Program-made: the position numbers and the translations under genes | Shown here: positions 8,653 through 18,318 of the stretch, in pieces | Numbering within the stretch: the first letter of the stretch is position 1 | How the letters are laid out: the number at the start of each line of letters is the position of its first letter | Origin: Tolypocladium sp. Sup5 PDA-1 | Lineage: Eukaryota > Ascomycota > Sordariomycetes > Hypocreales > Ophiocordycipitaceae | Reading direction: 5' to 3' | DNA length: 64,000 nucleotides | Assembly: GCA_000750105.3 (NCBI GenBank) | Contig: JPHH03000031.1 | Location: 248,001 to 312,000, forward strand | The notes under the pieces: generated by a model | Told to the model about the DNA's origin: nothing | Seen by the model: the letters and a program-made list of their open reading frames with translations, nothing else | Database searches by the model: none

Positions 8653-11329
8653 CCATTATCCAGCCAACACACACGAATACGCACGTCCATCTGCCCCATC
8701 GCGTCCTGCGTGCGCCAGTGCCAGTCTCTTGAGCTGACCGTCGTCCCGAGTCCTCGGTCACCACTCAGGGGCCCGTGGGCACCCTCGTCTGTCTGACTTT
8801 ACCAGCCCATGGACCGCCGCCGCCAGTAAGAATAGACGACGGCTTCTGGTATAAAGGGGTCGCAGCCTTCAGCGCACGTTTTGTCGTTAGCACCGGGACG
8901 TGGGCATTGGCGTCTCGGGCCAACTCTGCTGCTAGAGGCTCAGACCTCGAGGCTATAGGTGCCAAGACGTCTGGCTAGTATGATTGCAGATTTCGCAGCC
9001 CACTCGGGGTGCTGGGTGCGTGCTGCGATCCATGATGGCCTCCGCCCGGTTGCATGCGAGCTTGTAATTTGCGCCGCCGCCGCTGCACCCAGGAGAAATT
9101 AGCCCATGCGCCCGACTCGTCCAGCGTCGCCACCGTTGCACGGTTATTTACGAGTGCTGCTTCTACGAGTACGTCCTCGCCGCGTGCCGGGCACGGCCAG
9201 CTTCCGCGCCACGGGAGGGAGCAAAAGCAAGCCGGCGAGATGCCCGCCTTGTTGATCTCGTATCGCCCTGCTGCCATCGCGATATCCCTGCTATATTGGC
9301 CCCCACCTCATCCCGACTGCGCGGTGCCACGCACGGCACGGACCAGTCGCTGACGCCGCCCCAGGCGACAGTGGAATGGCGATGCGGCTGCGTATGTACT
9401 TTGCACAGTACTGTACTCGTACTATGTACATGCCACGCTGGCGAGCTGAACTGCCTCCCTGGCCCTAATGCTCTAGTACGAGTGTAATTATTTGCCTCAA
9501 TGGAGTTCAATGTTGATGGCCTGGGTTGACTCCCCCAGTCTGCGATTGTGGGGGGGCTGCCCAACGACATGGGCCAATTGCCCATCGAAAAGTCATGATC
9601 CACCATATCGCACGTCGAGACAATGCATGGGAGCCTGCGCATGGGCAGCGAGATGCACATCACCCCGTTTTACCATCCCGTGTCGCGGGGGAGACCGTGC
9701 TGGAGCAAGGCTGCTGCAGCCATCAATTGCTGTTGGTCCAGCAAATACGAACAGGCCAAGGGTTTGCATCTCGCAGCCCACCACTTCAGATGCGACCGGC
9801 CGACCGATCATCGTCACGGAAGGATCGGCATTCCTACGGACTGCATTTAGCACACGGTCTGACAGCACCCCATCAAGCCTCCGTTGCTTTCGGCCCCGCC
9901 CGGCAGACGGCCCAGATCTGCAGACATCATCACCGAAGATAGCTGGTGGCTGCTGTCTTTGTACGGATTCGTAACAACCCCGGGGCCGGAGCTGAGACCT
10001 TCCATTCCTCATCAGCCTCATCGGGGCCATCGCCGGTCACGTCACCGCTTGCATCCGCAAAGAACGGCTCGCTTGGACTGTTGTTCCTGTGGCTCTTCTC
10101 GGCGCCGATCTCTTGGCCGCCTCCCGCATTCCATGAACCTTTGGCTGACGCGTAACTCGTCTTGGCTTGCTGTGGTTCCTGGAGCAGGAGTTGACTCTGT
10201 AGGATGCCTCCTCTCGGCGCTCATAGCTGAGGCACAGTATCAGGCCATGGCCTTGAACGCGCGGCGGCCAGTCCATGACGTGCCAGTCTTCGTTCTGTGT
10301 TTGAAACGAAGCCACAGGGGCACGTTTTCCAGTCCTCTGTCGAGTTGTCATATGTCGGTGTTGAGTGAACTTGCCCGTTGGATGTTCTGTAAGTGATGCT
10401 CAGCTTGTATGGAACAGGCAGGACACGGCCTTCTTATTTGGTACGCCAGCCACCGTTTAACGACGCTGATGGAACCAGTTCCAGAAGGATCTTCTCAACT
10501 AATCAACTTAACCACCCAGGTGCACCAGTGCATCACCTTGGACCTCTCCCGACCCTCTGGTGCTCATTGGCCTGCCCCAAGATGAGGCGGTCCAGGGTAG
10601 CTCCCTTGCTCCCCAGGCAGGCCGCGACAAACGGCCAATCACAGCCCCCGGCCACCACGGCGCATGGCGGCGACCAATGGGCGGCCGCGCAGCTCGCCTC
10701 CAAGCGCCGACTTCACACTCCGCTGCAGCAACGTCGACCATCCATCGCCCTCGAACGCATCTAAACGCTGGCCGCGGCCGCCAGGGACGGGGCGCCTTTA
10801 TTTAGAAGAGGCGACGTGAAACCGGGAGGTGAGGGCGAGATGCGTCAAATGGCGCCGTGCCGCGTTTGTTGTGCGTTGTCTGGGGGCGGGCGTCTGCAGC
10901 CTCCCGCGCAGCTGCGAGAATGCCCGTCGTCGTGTGGTTGTTTGTTGCCTGCACTCGACCGCTGCGTCCTCACTCTCTTCTCTATCCGACCCAAGAATAT
11001 TGGCTACTTTCCATTTCCACCTGAAAACAGGCCCAGCGGCTGTTTCCTTTCCTTGCCATCCAATCTTCAGTCTCTCATTGTTCGTCCTCGTCACTCTCTT
11101 TCTTGCAGCCGGCAACAGCCTACGCAGCTGTATCTCCCTTGAGCCTTTTCCTCTGTTCAACCTCCTCCTTGTCGCCCTGCCTGGTGCTCGCGGCGGCCAT
11201 GCATTTTTGGTCGACCAACTCTCCATGAATAAGCGTTGAAGCTCGATACACACCCTCCCAGCGACGACTCTATACCCGAATGCTTGCCTTCACTGTGCAG
11301 CTTGCAAGCGCCGGCACGACGATACGTAT
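8653..11329. other. Divergent promoter region, no gene supported
   Basis: About 2.7 kb between the leader of the mannosyltransferase (-) and the membrane glycoprotein gene (+). The ORFs of 60-170 codons have no recognisable domains. The last 400 bases before 11330 are a + strand C/T-rich tract with a TTTCTTGCAG acceptor-like site near 11108, the usual look of a fungal 5' leader, possibly with an intron. Confidence 0.5.
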
Positions 11330-14300
11330 ATGCCGGAACCTCCTGTGAACACCATGACGCACGAGCATGATGCCCCCGTCGCACTCCCCCGCGGTGACGT
11401 GCAGGACTGGGAGGAGTGGGAGGACGATGGAGTCGTCACGCCCATCGACAGCGGCGAGCAGGTTCTCATCCAGCCACCGCCCCCTCCAGCCGCCACACGC
11501 ACACGGGCCTCTGTCAAGCCCTCAGCTTTGAGAGCCTCGAGACACTCGTCTGCCAAGGTCAAGAGACTCAAGTCGCGGCACCGACAAAAGGCACAGAACG
11601 CAAAGGCTGGCATCAGGCTCATCACAGACATGACGGCCCTTAAGCGAAGCAACCACGTCACCCACCAGGTTCGCAATGCAAATGGGCAACCGGCCAAGTT
11701 TGTGGACGCTGCTGCCTTGAAGGCGCTGGAAGGTGAGCCGAGCTCGGCGTCTGTCGGCAACTGGAACTGGCTGAAGAGGGACAAGACGCAGAGCCCTGAT
11801 TCTGCTACGCCGCAGCAGTCCGCTCGAAACGTGGACCAAGAGCTTTCGCCCGAGGACCGGCCCATCGTCATTGGGATTTCTTTCCCATCCGATGAAATGG
11901 GCGCCCGTGGAATCAGCCCGCAGACAGCTACTGTCGAGACGCCCCAGACGCCGCTTCACGTACATAAAATGGCTGCGGCACCTCCTCTTGATGGCCCGAA
12001 CCCGTCGTCCCTGGATGTCGACGCACAAGTGCACAGATCTGTGTGGTCCCCGGACACCCCCGACACCATCCACTCCTTCAACTCCAGCCGAGCTGCGTCG
12101 AGCGTCTATTCCCAGGCTACCATACCAGGTGTCTTCAACGCCGAGAAAGCACCGCCTGTGCCGGCGCTCCCCGAGAGCTACAAAAAGACGCGCCAGCAGA
12201 AGCTCATAAGCATCGAGCTGGGTGGAAGCACCCAAGACGAAGAGGACGGTGGAACGCCGTGCACGCTCTTCGAGGAGGACGGTGTCTCGACTCCCCAGAA
12301 GCACACCTTGTGTAGGGGACTCGGCATCTCCCCCGACAGCGCCACATCTAGATCGCAGGGTTGGTGGGACCATGTGGTTACCCCGTTCGTGGACAAGACG
12401 TTCTCGTTCTCGAGCCGGAAAGTGAAGATGGATTCGCCAAAGGAAGAGCCAAAGCCGGCATGGAGCGGTTGTGATGTGAAAGTGAAGTCCGCAGAGGAGC
12501 GGTCACTGCAGGTTCCAAAGGTCCTCGTACAAGCACCCATCGTCCGCGCACCCACACCACGAAGAACGCCATCGCCACGCACTGATGCGCATGCAACAGA
12601 AGAATCGGATGCCTCCTCATCACGGACAGTACCCCCGTCGAATGGGGAGACTATTATAGAAAAGCACCATCACATCCTTGTCACCGAGGATACCCCCAGG
12701 GACCAACCACCGCCTTATTCACCACCAAAGAAAGAGCTGGTCGCCGTGCCAGTTCGGTACCGAGCTGTGTTCCCACCGGGACACCCGCTGCACGCCCAGT
12801 TTCCTCCGTCGCCAGGCCCAGCATCTCCTGGACTTGCTGCGACGATGACCTCGCAAGGGGCAACACAAATGACAAGTCTTCCCTCTGCGCCACCTATGCG
12901 AAGCCAAACTCCGCCAGCCATGGGGGGTCCGCTCCCGACCCGACCGCTGGGCACATATCTGCCACAGGACCACGCGCAAGAAGCGTCAGGCCGGGCTCAC
13001 AAGGTTGAGCGACAGAGGCGCCGCCACGAAAAGGAAGAGGTTGTTGCTAGACGGTTGGGCGGCTTCTGGAGGGGGCGATGCTGTGTGCCGGCAGCTGGAT
13101 GCTTTGGCCGCACCGGCCGAGAAGGACGCAAGAGGAGACGGGTCTGGATGGCCATATTGGCGGGCATCATCACGCTCATGATCCTCATAATTGTCCTGGC
13201 CGTCGTGCTCACCCGTCATCACGGATCTGACGAGGTGCATTCGATATGGGTCAACCTCACCGACTTCCCACCCATGCCAACCGGCGTCTTGACCGTCGTC
13301 GGCCCAGACAATGCTGTTTCAAAGAGGGTATGCACGGATCCGTCCACCCTTTGGAGTTGTTCGCTGCCAAAGGATCAGCACGGCTCCGTGGCTCCGTACA
13401 AGGCCAATCAACCAACTGTGATTATGCAGATTCAGTGGGACAACAGCACACGGAACGCGTGGAACATATCGGAACCAGCCAGTGGCCCAGTGGAAGTCGG
13501 AGCCTCTCGAAAAGGGCGCTCGGGTGCGTCTTTCGCAAGTGGCCTGCTTCGAGAGAGGCAACCACTGGACGGGTTTACACCCGATCCCAGCGCACCGGAC
13601 TTCAAGGAAACGTGGTTCCTGGGAAATACTACGGACGACATCAAGTCCAACCGCAAGGCGGGGGAGCCGACTCCGTTCTACATCAGCCTGTTGAAGTCTG
13701 TCAACGACACCGTCGGCTTCCCAACGTTGAGTCGGAGAGGGCCTAGCACGCAGATTGGAAACGAGAGCTTGTCCAGCTTGCTTCCTGCGCCCGCCCTGGA
13801 AGCAGACGGCACTCCGGCGCCAGCGGTGATGCTCCCGAACCCCGTCCAGCAACCCGTCCTGCTGTTCGACCGCGGGCTGCCGACGGAGCACTACGGCTTT
13901 TACACGCATTTCAAGCGGTCCCTCTTCGTCAAGTCCGTCACCATCCTCAACAAGACCAACGACGGCAACATCCCCCTCGACGAGGACGGCGGGTGCCGCA
14001 AGAACGAGGCCGACTACCTGGTGACCTGGGGCGAGGCGCGGGTGCTCGTGAAGATCTGGACGCGCTCCCTGGAGCTCAACACGTCTGCCCTGCTAAGGCC
14101 CGACCTAGGCCGTGGCATCGGCGGGACGGGGGAGCTGATCCGCCCGGGCACGATGCCCTACCCCGTGACGGTGACCCTGGACACGCACGGCGGCAACCCC
14201 AAGAAGAAGCTCGTGTGGGACTGGCCGGTGGACAAGCGCCAGAAGCTAAACCTGGACAAGCCGGAGCTCCTGGCCAACGACATGGGCATCGGCGGCACGT

Positions 14301-14404
14301 GGATCAACCCGCGCGGGACCGGAGATGCCAAGATTGGGGCCTTTGACGGCGGCACGGGCGGGTGCAAGTGCGAGTGGGTAAATTGGGTGAATCGAGCATC
14401 ATGA
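11330..14404 (+). CDS. Large single-pass membrane glycoprotein of unknown function
   Basis: Single exon, 1024 residues from the ATG at 11330; the in-frame ATG at 11354 has the better context (CACCATGA). Residues 1 to about 600 are polar and disordered-looking, with Pro/Ser/Thr clusters, a WEEWEDDG acidic patch near the start and a basic RRRHEKEEVVARR stretch and a Cys/Gly patch before the membrane. One strong membrane helix spans about 606-629 (WMAILAGIITLMILIIVLAVVL). The C-terminal ~395 residues carry many N-glycosylation sequons (NLT, NST, NIS, NTT, NDT, NES, NKT, NTS) and paired cysteines, so they should face the lumen or outside. No enzymatic motif is seen. The layout resembles a sensor or anchor with a cytosolic tail, but that is inference. 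Conserved in style with uncharacterised Sordariomycete membrane proteins. Confidence 0.85.
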   Translation: MPEPPVNTMTHEHDAPVALPRGDVQDWEEWEDDGVVTPIDSGEQVLIQPPPPPAATRTRASVKPSALRASRHSSAKVKRLKSRHRQKAQNAKAGIRLITDMTALKRSNHVTHQVRNANGQPAKFVDAAALKALEGEPSSASVGNWNWLKRDKTQSPDSATPQQSARNVDQELSPEDRPIVIGISFPSDEMGARGISPQTATVETPQTPLHVHKMAAAPPLDGPNPSSLDVDAQVHRSVWSPDTPDTIHSFNSSRAASSVYSQATIPGVFNAEKAPPVPALPESYKKTRQQKLISIELGGSTQDEEDGGTPCTLFEEDGVSTPQKHTLCRGLGISPDSATSRSQGWWDHVVTPFVDKTFSFSSRKVKMDSPKEEPKPAWSGCDVKVKSAEERSLQVPKVLVQAPIVRAPTPRRTPSPRTDAHATEESDASSSRTVPPSNGETIIEKHHHILVTEDTPRDQPPPYSPPKKELVAVPVRYRAVFPPGHPLHAQFPPSPGPASPGLAATMTSQGATQMTSLPSAPPMRSQTPPAMGGPLPTRPLGTYLPQDHAQEASGRAHKVERQRRRHEKEEVVARRLGGFWRGRCCVPAAGCFGRTGREGRKRRRVWMAILAGIITLMILIIVLAVVLTRHHGSDEVHSIWVNLTDFPPMPTGVLTVVGPDNAVSKRVCTDPSTLWSCSLPKDQHGSVAPYKANQPTVIMQIQWDNSTRNAWNISEPASGPVEVGASRKGRSGASFASGLLRERQPLDGFTPDPSAPDFKETWFLGNTTDDIKSNRKAGEPTPFYISLLKSVNDTVGFPTLSRRGPSTQIGNESLSSLLPAPALEADGTPAPAVMLPNPVQQPVLLFDRGLPTEHYGFYTHFKRSLFVKSVTILNKTNDGNIPLDEDGGCRKNEADYLVTWGEARVLVKIWTRSLELNTSALLRPDLGRGIGGTGELIRPGTMPYPVTVTLDTHGGNPKKKLVWDWPVDKRQKLNLDKPELLANDMGIGGTWINPRGTGDAKIGAFDGGTGGCKCEWVNWVNRAS

Positions 14405-14762
14405 GATACGCATGGTTGGAGCGTGGGAAGCATGGAAGGACGGCATATGTGTATGGGGACGATGAAGCTTGGATTAATGCATATCTGGGGGCGTTGGAAC
14501 AAGCATACTCAGATAGGGCCAGAATCTTCTAAGCAAAGAATGTTAGTTTTCCTCGAACCGGTACATCCCAGCGACTTTGCAACGTCGACATGCGATGCTG
14601 GGATGAACAATGAACTGTTCAACGGAGGTGGGGACGGGCCGGCACCCGGCGATCGGCTGGCGGGGCCGATCCCTGACCCCAGTTTATTTTTGGTACCCGA
14701 CGCCGAACCTCCAACTCGCATCTCTTCAACCTCACCTCACCTCACCACCACATCCTCTCTTG
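14405..14762. other. Short same-strand spacer
   Basis: Only 358 bases separate the membrane glycoprotein stop from the Qri7 ATG. It must contain the 3' UTR of the first gene and the promoter of the second. A CACCTCACCTCACC tract lies just upstream of the Qri7 start. Nothing else is recognised. Confidence 0.6.
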
Positions 14763-16193
14763 ATGCTGCGCCCACGATGTCGCCCCTCCGCCCTCCTCCG
14801 CCCCCCTCCGCAGGCGTATAGCCCCCCGTCGCCGCGGGCGCGCACGCGCACCCTGCTCACCCTCGCCATCGAGACGTCCTGCGACGACACCGCCGTCGCG
14901 GTCCTCTCCCGCTCGCGCACCACCGGCCGCACCGCGCTGCTCTTCAACGAGCGCGTCTCCTCGGACAACCGCGCCTTCCAGGGCGTCAACCCCGCCGTCG
15001 CCGTGCAGGGCCACAACGCGTCGCTCGCGCCCCTCGTGCGCCGCGCGCTCGCCGCCCTGCCCGATGCGACGGAGACGGAGACGGAGACGGGGAGGAGACA
15101 CAGGGCGGTGCCGGTGCACGGGGGCGGCACGTGGAAGCAGGTGCCCGACTTTGTGTCCGTGACGCGCGGGCCGGGCACCATGGCGAACCTCGCCGTCGGG
15201 CTGAACATGGCCAAGGGGCTGGCGGTGGCGTGGGACGTGCCGCTGCTGGGCGTGCATCACATGCAGGCGCATGCGTTGACGCCGCGGCTCGCGCGCGCCC
15301 TGGGCATGGGCATGGGCGACAAGAAGCCGCGCGACCATGCTGGAAAGCCGCAGACGGGCCCCGAGTTTCCCTTCCTGTCGCTCCTCGTCTCGGGCGGCCA
15401 CACGCAGCTCGTGCACTCGGCCTCGCTCACCGACCACCGCATCGTCGCCAACACGGGCGACATCGCCATCGGCAACCTCCTCGACCAGACGGCGCGCGTC
15501 ATCCTCCCGCCCGACGTCCTCGCCGCCAGCCCAGACGTCATGTACGGCCGCCTGCTCGAGGCGTTTGCCTTTCCGCCTTCGACTGAGGACGGCGACGACG
15601 GCGTCGCGGCGCAGCACGAGGCCTTCTTCCAGCCCGCGCTCTCGCGCCACGACGAAATGGTCGACGTGCCCTCGGGCTACGGCTGGACCGTCCCGCTGCC
15701 GTTCCGCAACTCGCGCCGCCTCGCCTACTCCTTCAGCAGCATCCACTCGCACGTCCACCGCCTCGCCGCCGCGCACCCGTCCATGCCTCTCGCCGAGCGC
15801 TGCGCCCTCGCCCGGCACACCCTCCGCGCCGCCTTCCAGCACCTCGCCTCGCGCCTGTGCCTCGCCCTCGCCGACGACCCCTCGCTGCTGCCCGCCGCAC
15901 ACACGCTCGTCGTCGCCGGCGGCGTCGCCTCGAACCGCTTCCTCGCGCACGTCCTGCGGTCGACGCTCGCCGCCCGGGGGTTCCCTGCCGTCGACATCGT
16001 CGCGCCGCCCGTCGCGCTGTGCACCGACAACGCCGCCATGATTGCCTGGACCGGCATGGAGATGTACGACGCCGGCTGGCGGAGCGAGCTGTCGGTGCTG
16101 CCGATTGGGCGCTGGCCGATGGACCCGGCGGTTGGGGAGGGCATACTCGGCGCGGCGGGCTGGGTGAGGAGGGATGACGGTGGACATGAGTGA
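14763..16193 (+). CDS. QRI7: Mitochondrial tRNA N6-adenosine threonylcarbamoyltransferase (Qri7/OSGEPL)
   Basis: Single exon, 476 residues. The ATG at 14763 begins an Arg/Pro/Ser-rich, acid-free N-terminus (MLRPRCRPSALLRPPP) typical of a mitochondrial presequence. The longer frame upstream is ignored for that reason. The protein makes the t6A37 modification of ANN-decoding mitochondrial tRNAs. TsaD/Kae1/Qri7 signatures in order: AIETSCDDTAVAVL (34-47), VSVTRGPGTMANLAVGLNMAKGLA, the metal-binding HHMQAH with H166 and H170, LVSGGHTQLV, NTGDIAIGNLLDQTARV, VVAGGVASNRFLAHVL and CTDNAAMIAW. Loops are longer than in yeast Qri7 (407 residues), including a TETETETG insert around 104-110. Old annotations call this family glycoprotease or O-sialoglycoprotein endopeptidase; that name is obsolete. 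Confidence 0.95.
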   Translation: MLRPRCRPSALLRPPPQAYSPPSPRARTRTLLTLAIETSCDDTAVAVLSRSRTTGRTALLFNERVSSDNRAFQGVNPAVAVQGHNASLAPLVRRALAALPDATETETETGRRHRAVPVHGGGTWKQVPDFVSVTRGPGTMANLAVGLNMAKGLAVAWDVPLLGVHHMQAHALTPRLARALGMGMGDKKPRDHAGKPQTGPEFPFLSLLVSGGHTQLVHSASLTDHRIVANTGDIAIGNLLDQTARVILPPDVLAASPDVMYGRLLEAFAFPPSTEDGDDGVAAQHEAFFQPALSRHDEMVDVPSGYGWTVPLPFRNSRRLAYSFSSIHSHVHRLAAAHPSMPLAERCALARHTLRAAFQHLASRLCLALADDPSLLPAAHTLVVAGGVASNRFLAHVLRSTLAARGFPAVDIVAPPVALCTDNAAMIAWTGMEMYDAGWRSELSVLPIGRWPMDPAVGEGILGAAGWVRRDDGGHE

Positions 16194-16507
16194 TAATGAT
16201 ACCCCGATGATAGAAGCGTGTACGATACCTACCTGTACATTAGAGCTCCGCAGCTGGGCGTTGTAGATACGGATACATCCATACATATGCATGTGTAACC
16301 GATTCACACACCCAAGCAGTCCTACGGGCACAAAGCGCAAGAAAACACATCTCCCGAGTGCTCTAGAAAAGGAAATGCCTTGCTTATTTGTTGTACAAGT
16401 TACATTACCAACAGATCGCAGCATCTCAGCCACGAACCCATCTACTGTAGCTCCGTCGGCAGTCCCCCCGTATCGTACCTTGGCCACCACGCCCCGCGTC
16501 TTCTGGC
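16194..16507. other. Convergent 3' spacer
   Basis: Spacer of 314 bases between the convergent Qri7 and Pre2 genes. Slightly AT-rich, with an ACATACATATGCATGT stretch, consistent with 3' UTRs. No gene seen. Confidence 0.7.
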
Positions 16508-17456
16508 CTAGACCAGCTCGCTCGTGACGTTGGTAAACTCGCCCTTCTCCAGCTTCGTCTTCCAGAAAATGGGGTTCGTGTCGTTGAAGCCGTGCTTGAC
16601 CCAGCCCTCCTCCTTGACGTGGTACAGGTTGATGAAGCCGCCCGAGTAGGCGTCGCGGTGCGTGGCCGCCAGGATGCTGCGCCTGCCCAGCTCCAGCGCG
16701 TCGTCGACGCTCAGGTCGTAGTTGTACTCGGCGTCGAGCACGCCGTACGCAAACGTCTGGCCGCTGCCCACGCAGAACAGGTTGCCGGCCAGGCGCGTGC
16801 CGTCGCTGTCGACGTAGTACAGCGCGGGGCCCTCCTCCTTGGTCACGCCGGCACACATGGTGCCCATGCTGAGGCCCATGCCCTTGTACGAGTAGACGAG
16901 GTTGGCGAGGATCTTGCTGGCGGCGGCGACGCTGATGCGGCGCTTGTGACGCAGCTCGTGCAGGCGGCACTGCATGCCGAGCCACGCGAGCCAGTACTGG
17001 CAGTCGGCGGCGCCACCGGCCATGGTGCCGAGCAGGACGCTGTTGATCTCGATGACCTTCTTGACCGTCTGCGAGGCGATCCAGTTGCCCGCCGTGGCTC
17101 GCGAGTCGGTGGCCACGATGATGCCGCCCTGGAAGCGAAAGGCCAGCGTCGTGGTGCCGTGGGCGATTTTGATCGGGCAGTCGGGGTTTGCGCGGTCGTC
17201 GGTCGCGGCGCGGAGCCAGGACGAGGGCTATTGAGCAATGAAGAAACTCATGTCAGTCGAACCGTCTGTCTGTCTGGATACAACGTCTTCTCATCGAGCA
17301 GACAACGTCTGGACGTCCACTGACCTGGGCAATCGGAGGCATGGCAAAGTTGCCCGCGAGGCTCGACGTCGGGTTCATCAGGTCCTGCGCCTCATCCTCA
17401 AAGGGCTCATTCTGCTCGTACGCCGGCCGGCTGTATCTCGCCACGAGGGTATCCAT
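16508..17456 (-). CDS. PRE2: 20S proteasome subunit beta-5 (Pre2), chymotrypsin-like activity
   Basis: Two exons, 17456-17325 and 17227-16508, with a GTCAGT/CAATAG intron; 283 residues, against 287 in yeast. Made as a precursor whose N-terminal propeptide is removed autocatalytically in front of the catalytic threonine. Here the cleavage site is HG/TTTLAF, with Thr69 as the nucleophile. The other active-site residues fit the family: D85 (mature D17, in ATDSRAT) and K101 (mature K33, in SQTVKK). Also visible are SVLLGTMAGGAADCQYWL, GMGLSMGTMCAG and the Ser-Gly-Gln of VGSGQTFAYGVLD. This subunit supplies chymotrypsin-like peptidase activity in the beta ring of nuclear and cytosolic proteasomes. 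No obvious Rpn4-type PACE element (GGTGGCAAA) was noticed upstream. Confidence 0.97.
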
Positions 17457-18318
17457 CTTGTGAGGGAGAGGGGGTGTGGTCTTGTCGAAAGGGTCCGTAA
17501 GCCAGAGGAGAAGCTACGCTGAAGCCTGCCTGCTGTCCCCGGTGAATCGTAGGATCGAAGGAGAGAATAGCAACAAGTCGGTGCGGCAGAGACTGCGTTC
17601 GCAATTCGTAGTGGAGAGATGGTGGTGCAGGCCCTCCCGATGATGTGGTGAGCTGCTGGTTGTTGGCATTGACGTTGCAGAAGTAAGTCAGGCAGCTCCG
17701 GGTCGCGCGTCACCAGCAACAGAGCACAGCAGAGCTCCTGGCTGCGAGGCTGCAGGCTGATGAGGTAAGGTACTGGGTACGTACCTCCAGCCAAGTTTGT
17801 CTGGGACCCACCCTTGGTGCCTTGTCGCCTGACGGGCTCATGCAGGTACGAAGTACTACGTACCAAGTAACTACATACTTCGTACATGGCACAAGGACCA
17901 ACCACTCGAAGATAAATGCCACAGAATGGTTGAAGAATAAGAATTGCCAGGCGACGTCAATAGCAACTACTCAACTAGGATATCGAAAGCTAAAAAAAAA
18001 ACTTGCTGAATTTTCCCTGCTTTCCCTCCCACCTCCCATGCTCGGATGATTCTTCCGAAGCGCATCCGTCTCCTTGCCCTCCGTCCCACCCAACTAAGGA
18101 GACCAGAGCATCAAAAATCAAGGAAAATAAAGAATAGGCAAGAGGCAAAGGAACGGCAAAAAGGAAAAGACGTCAAGGGAGCGCCGACGGAGCTAACGAT
18201 GAGGGTGATAGCAATATCCAAACTCATTCCGGAAAAGTATGCTATCCCTCCGACCACTCGTTATTCCTGTCACGCTCCAGGCTTATTATACCCTCACCCA
18301 AAAGACAGCAGCTCCAAT
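17457..18318. other. Pre2 promoter and tricalbin 3' region
   Basis: Both flanking genes are on the minus strand, so these 862 bases hold the Pre2 promoter and the tricalbin 3' UTR. It contains an inverted repeat (17846-17885) and an A9 run near 17992. No further gene was recognised. Confidence 0.6.
17846..17885. repeat. 10-bp inverted repeat in the Pre2 upstream region
   Basis: Perfect arms GTACGAAGTA (17846-17855) and TACTTCGTAC (17876-17885) separated by 20 bases, about 390 bases upstream of the Pre2 start codon. The arm matches a TACGAAGTA word seen in several other spacers of this window. It may be a protein-binding site or a transcript hairpin. Confidence 0.75.

Noticed and set aside
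9163..9663. 166-codon minus strand ORF in the large spacer
   Set aside because: No domain, no leader or intron signals, composition of random sequence.
14540..14565. Possible tRNA B-box (TCGAACC on +) downstream of the membrane glycoprotein
   Set aside because: No matching A-box or cloverleaf stems around it on either strand.
14742..16985. 747-codon minus strand ORF
   Set aside because: Antisense to QRI7 and out of frame with PRE2; Arg/Gly/Ala-rich low-complexity translation.
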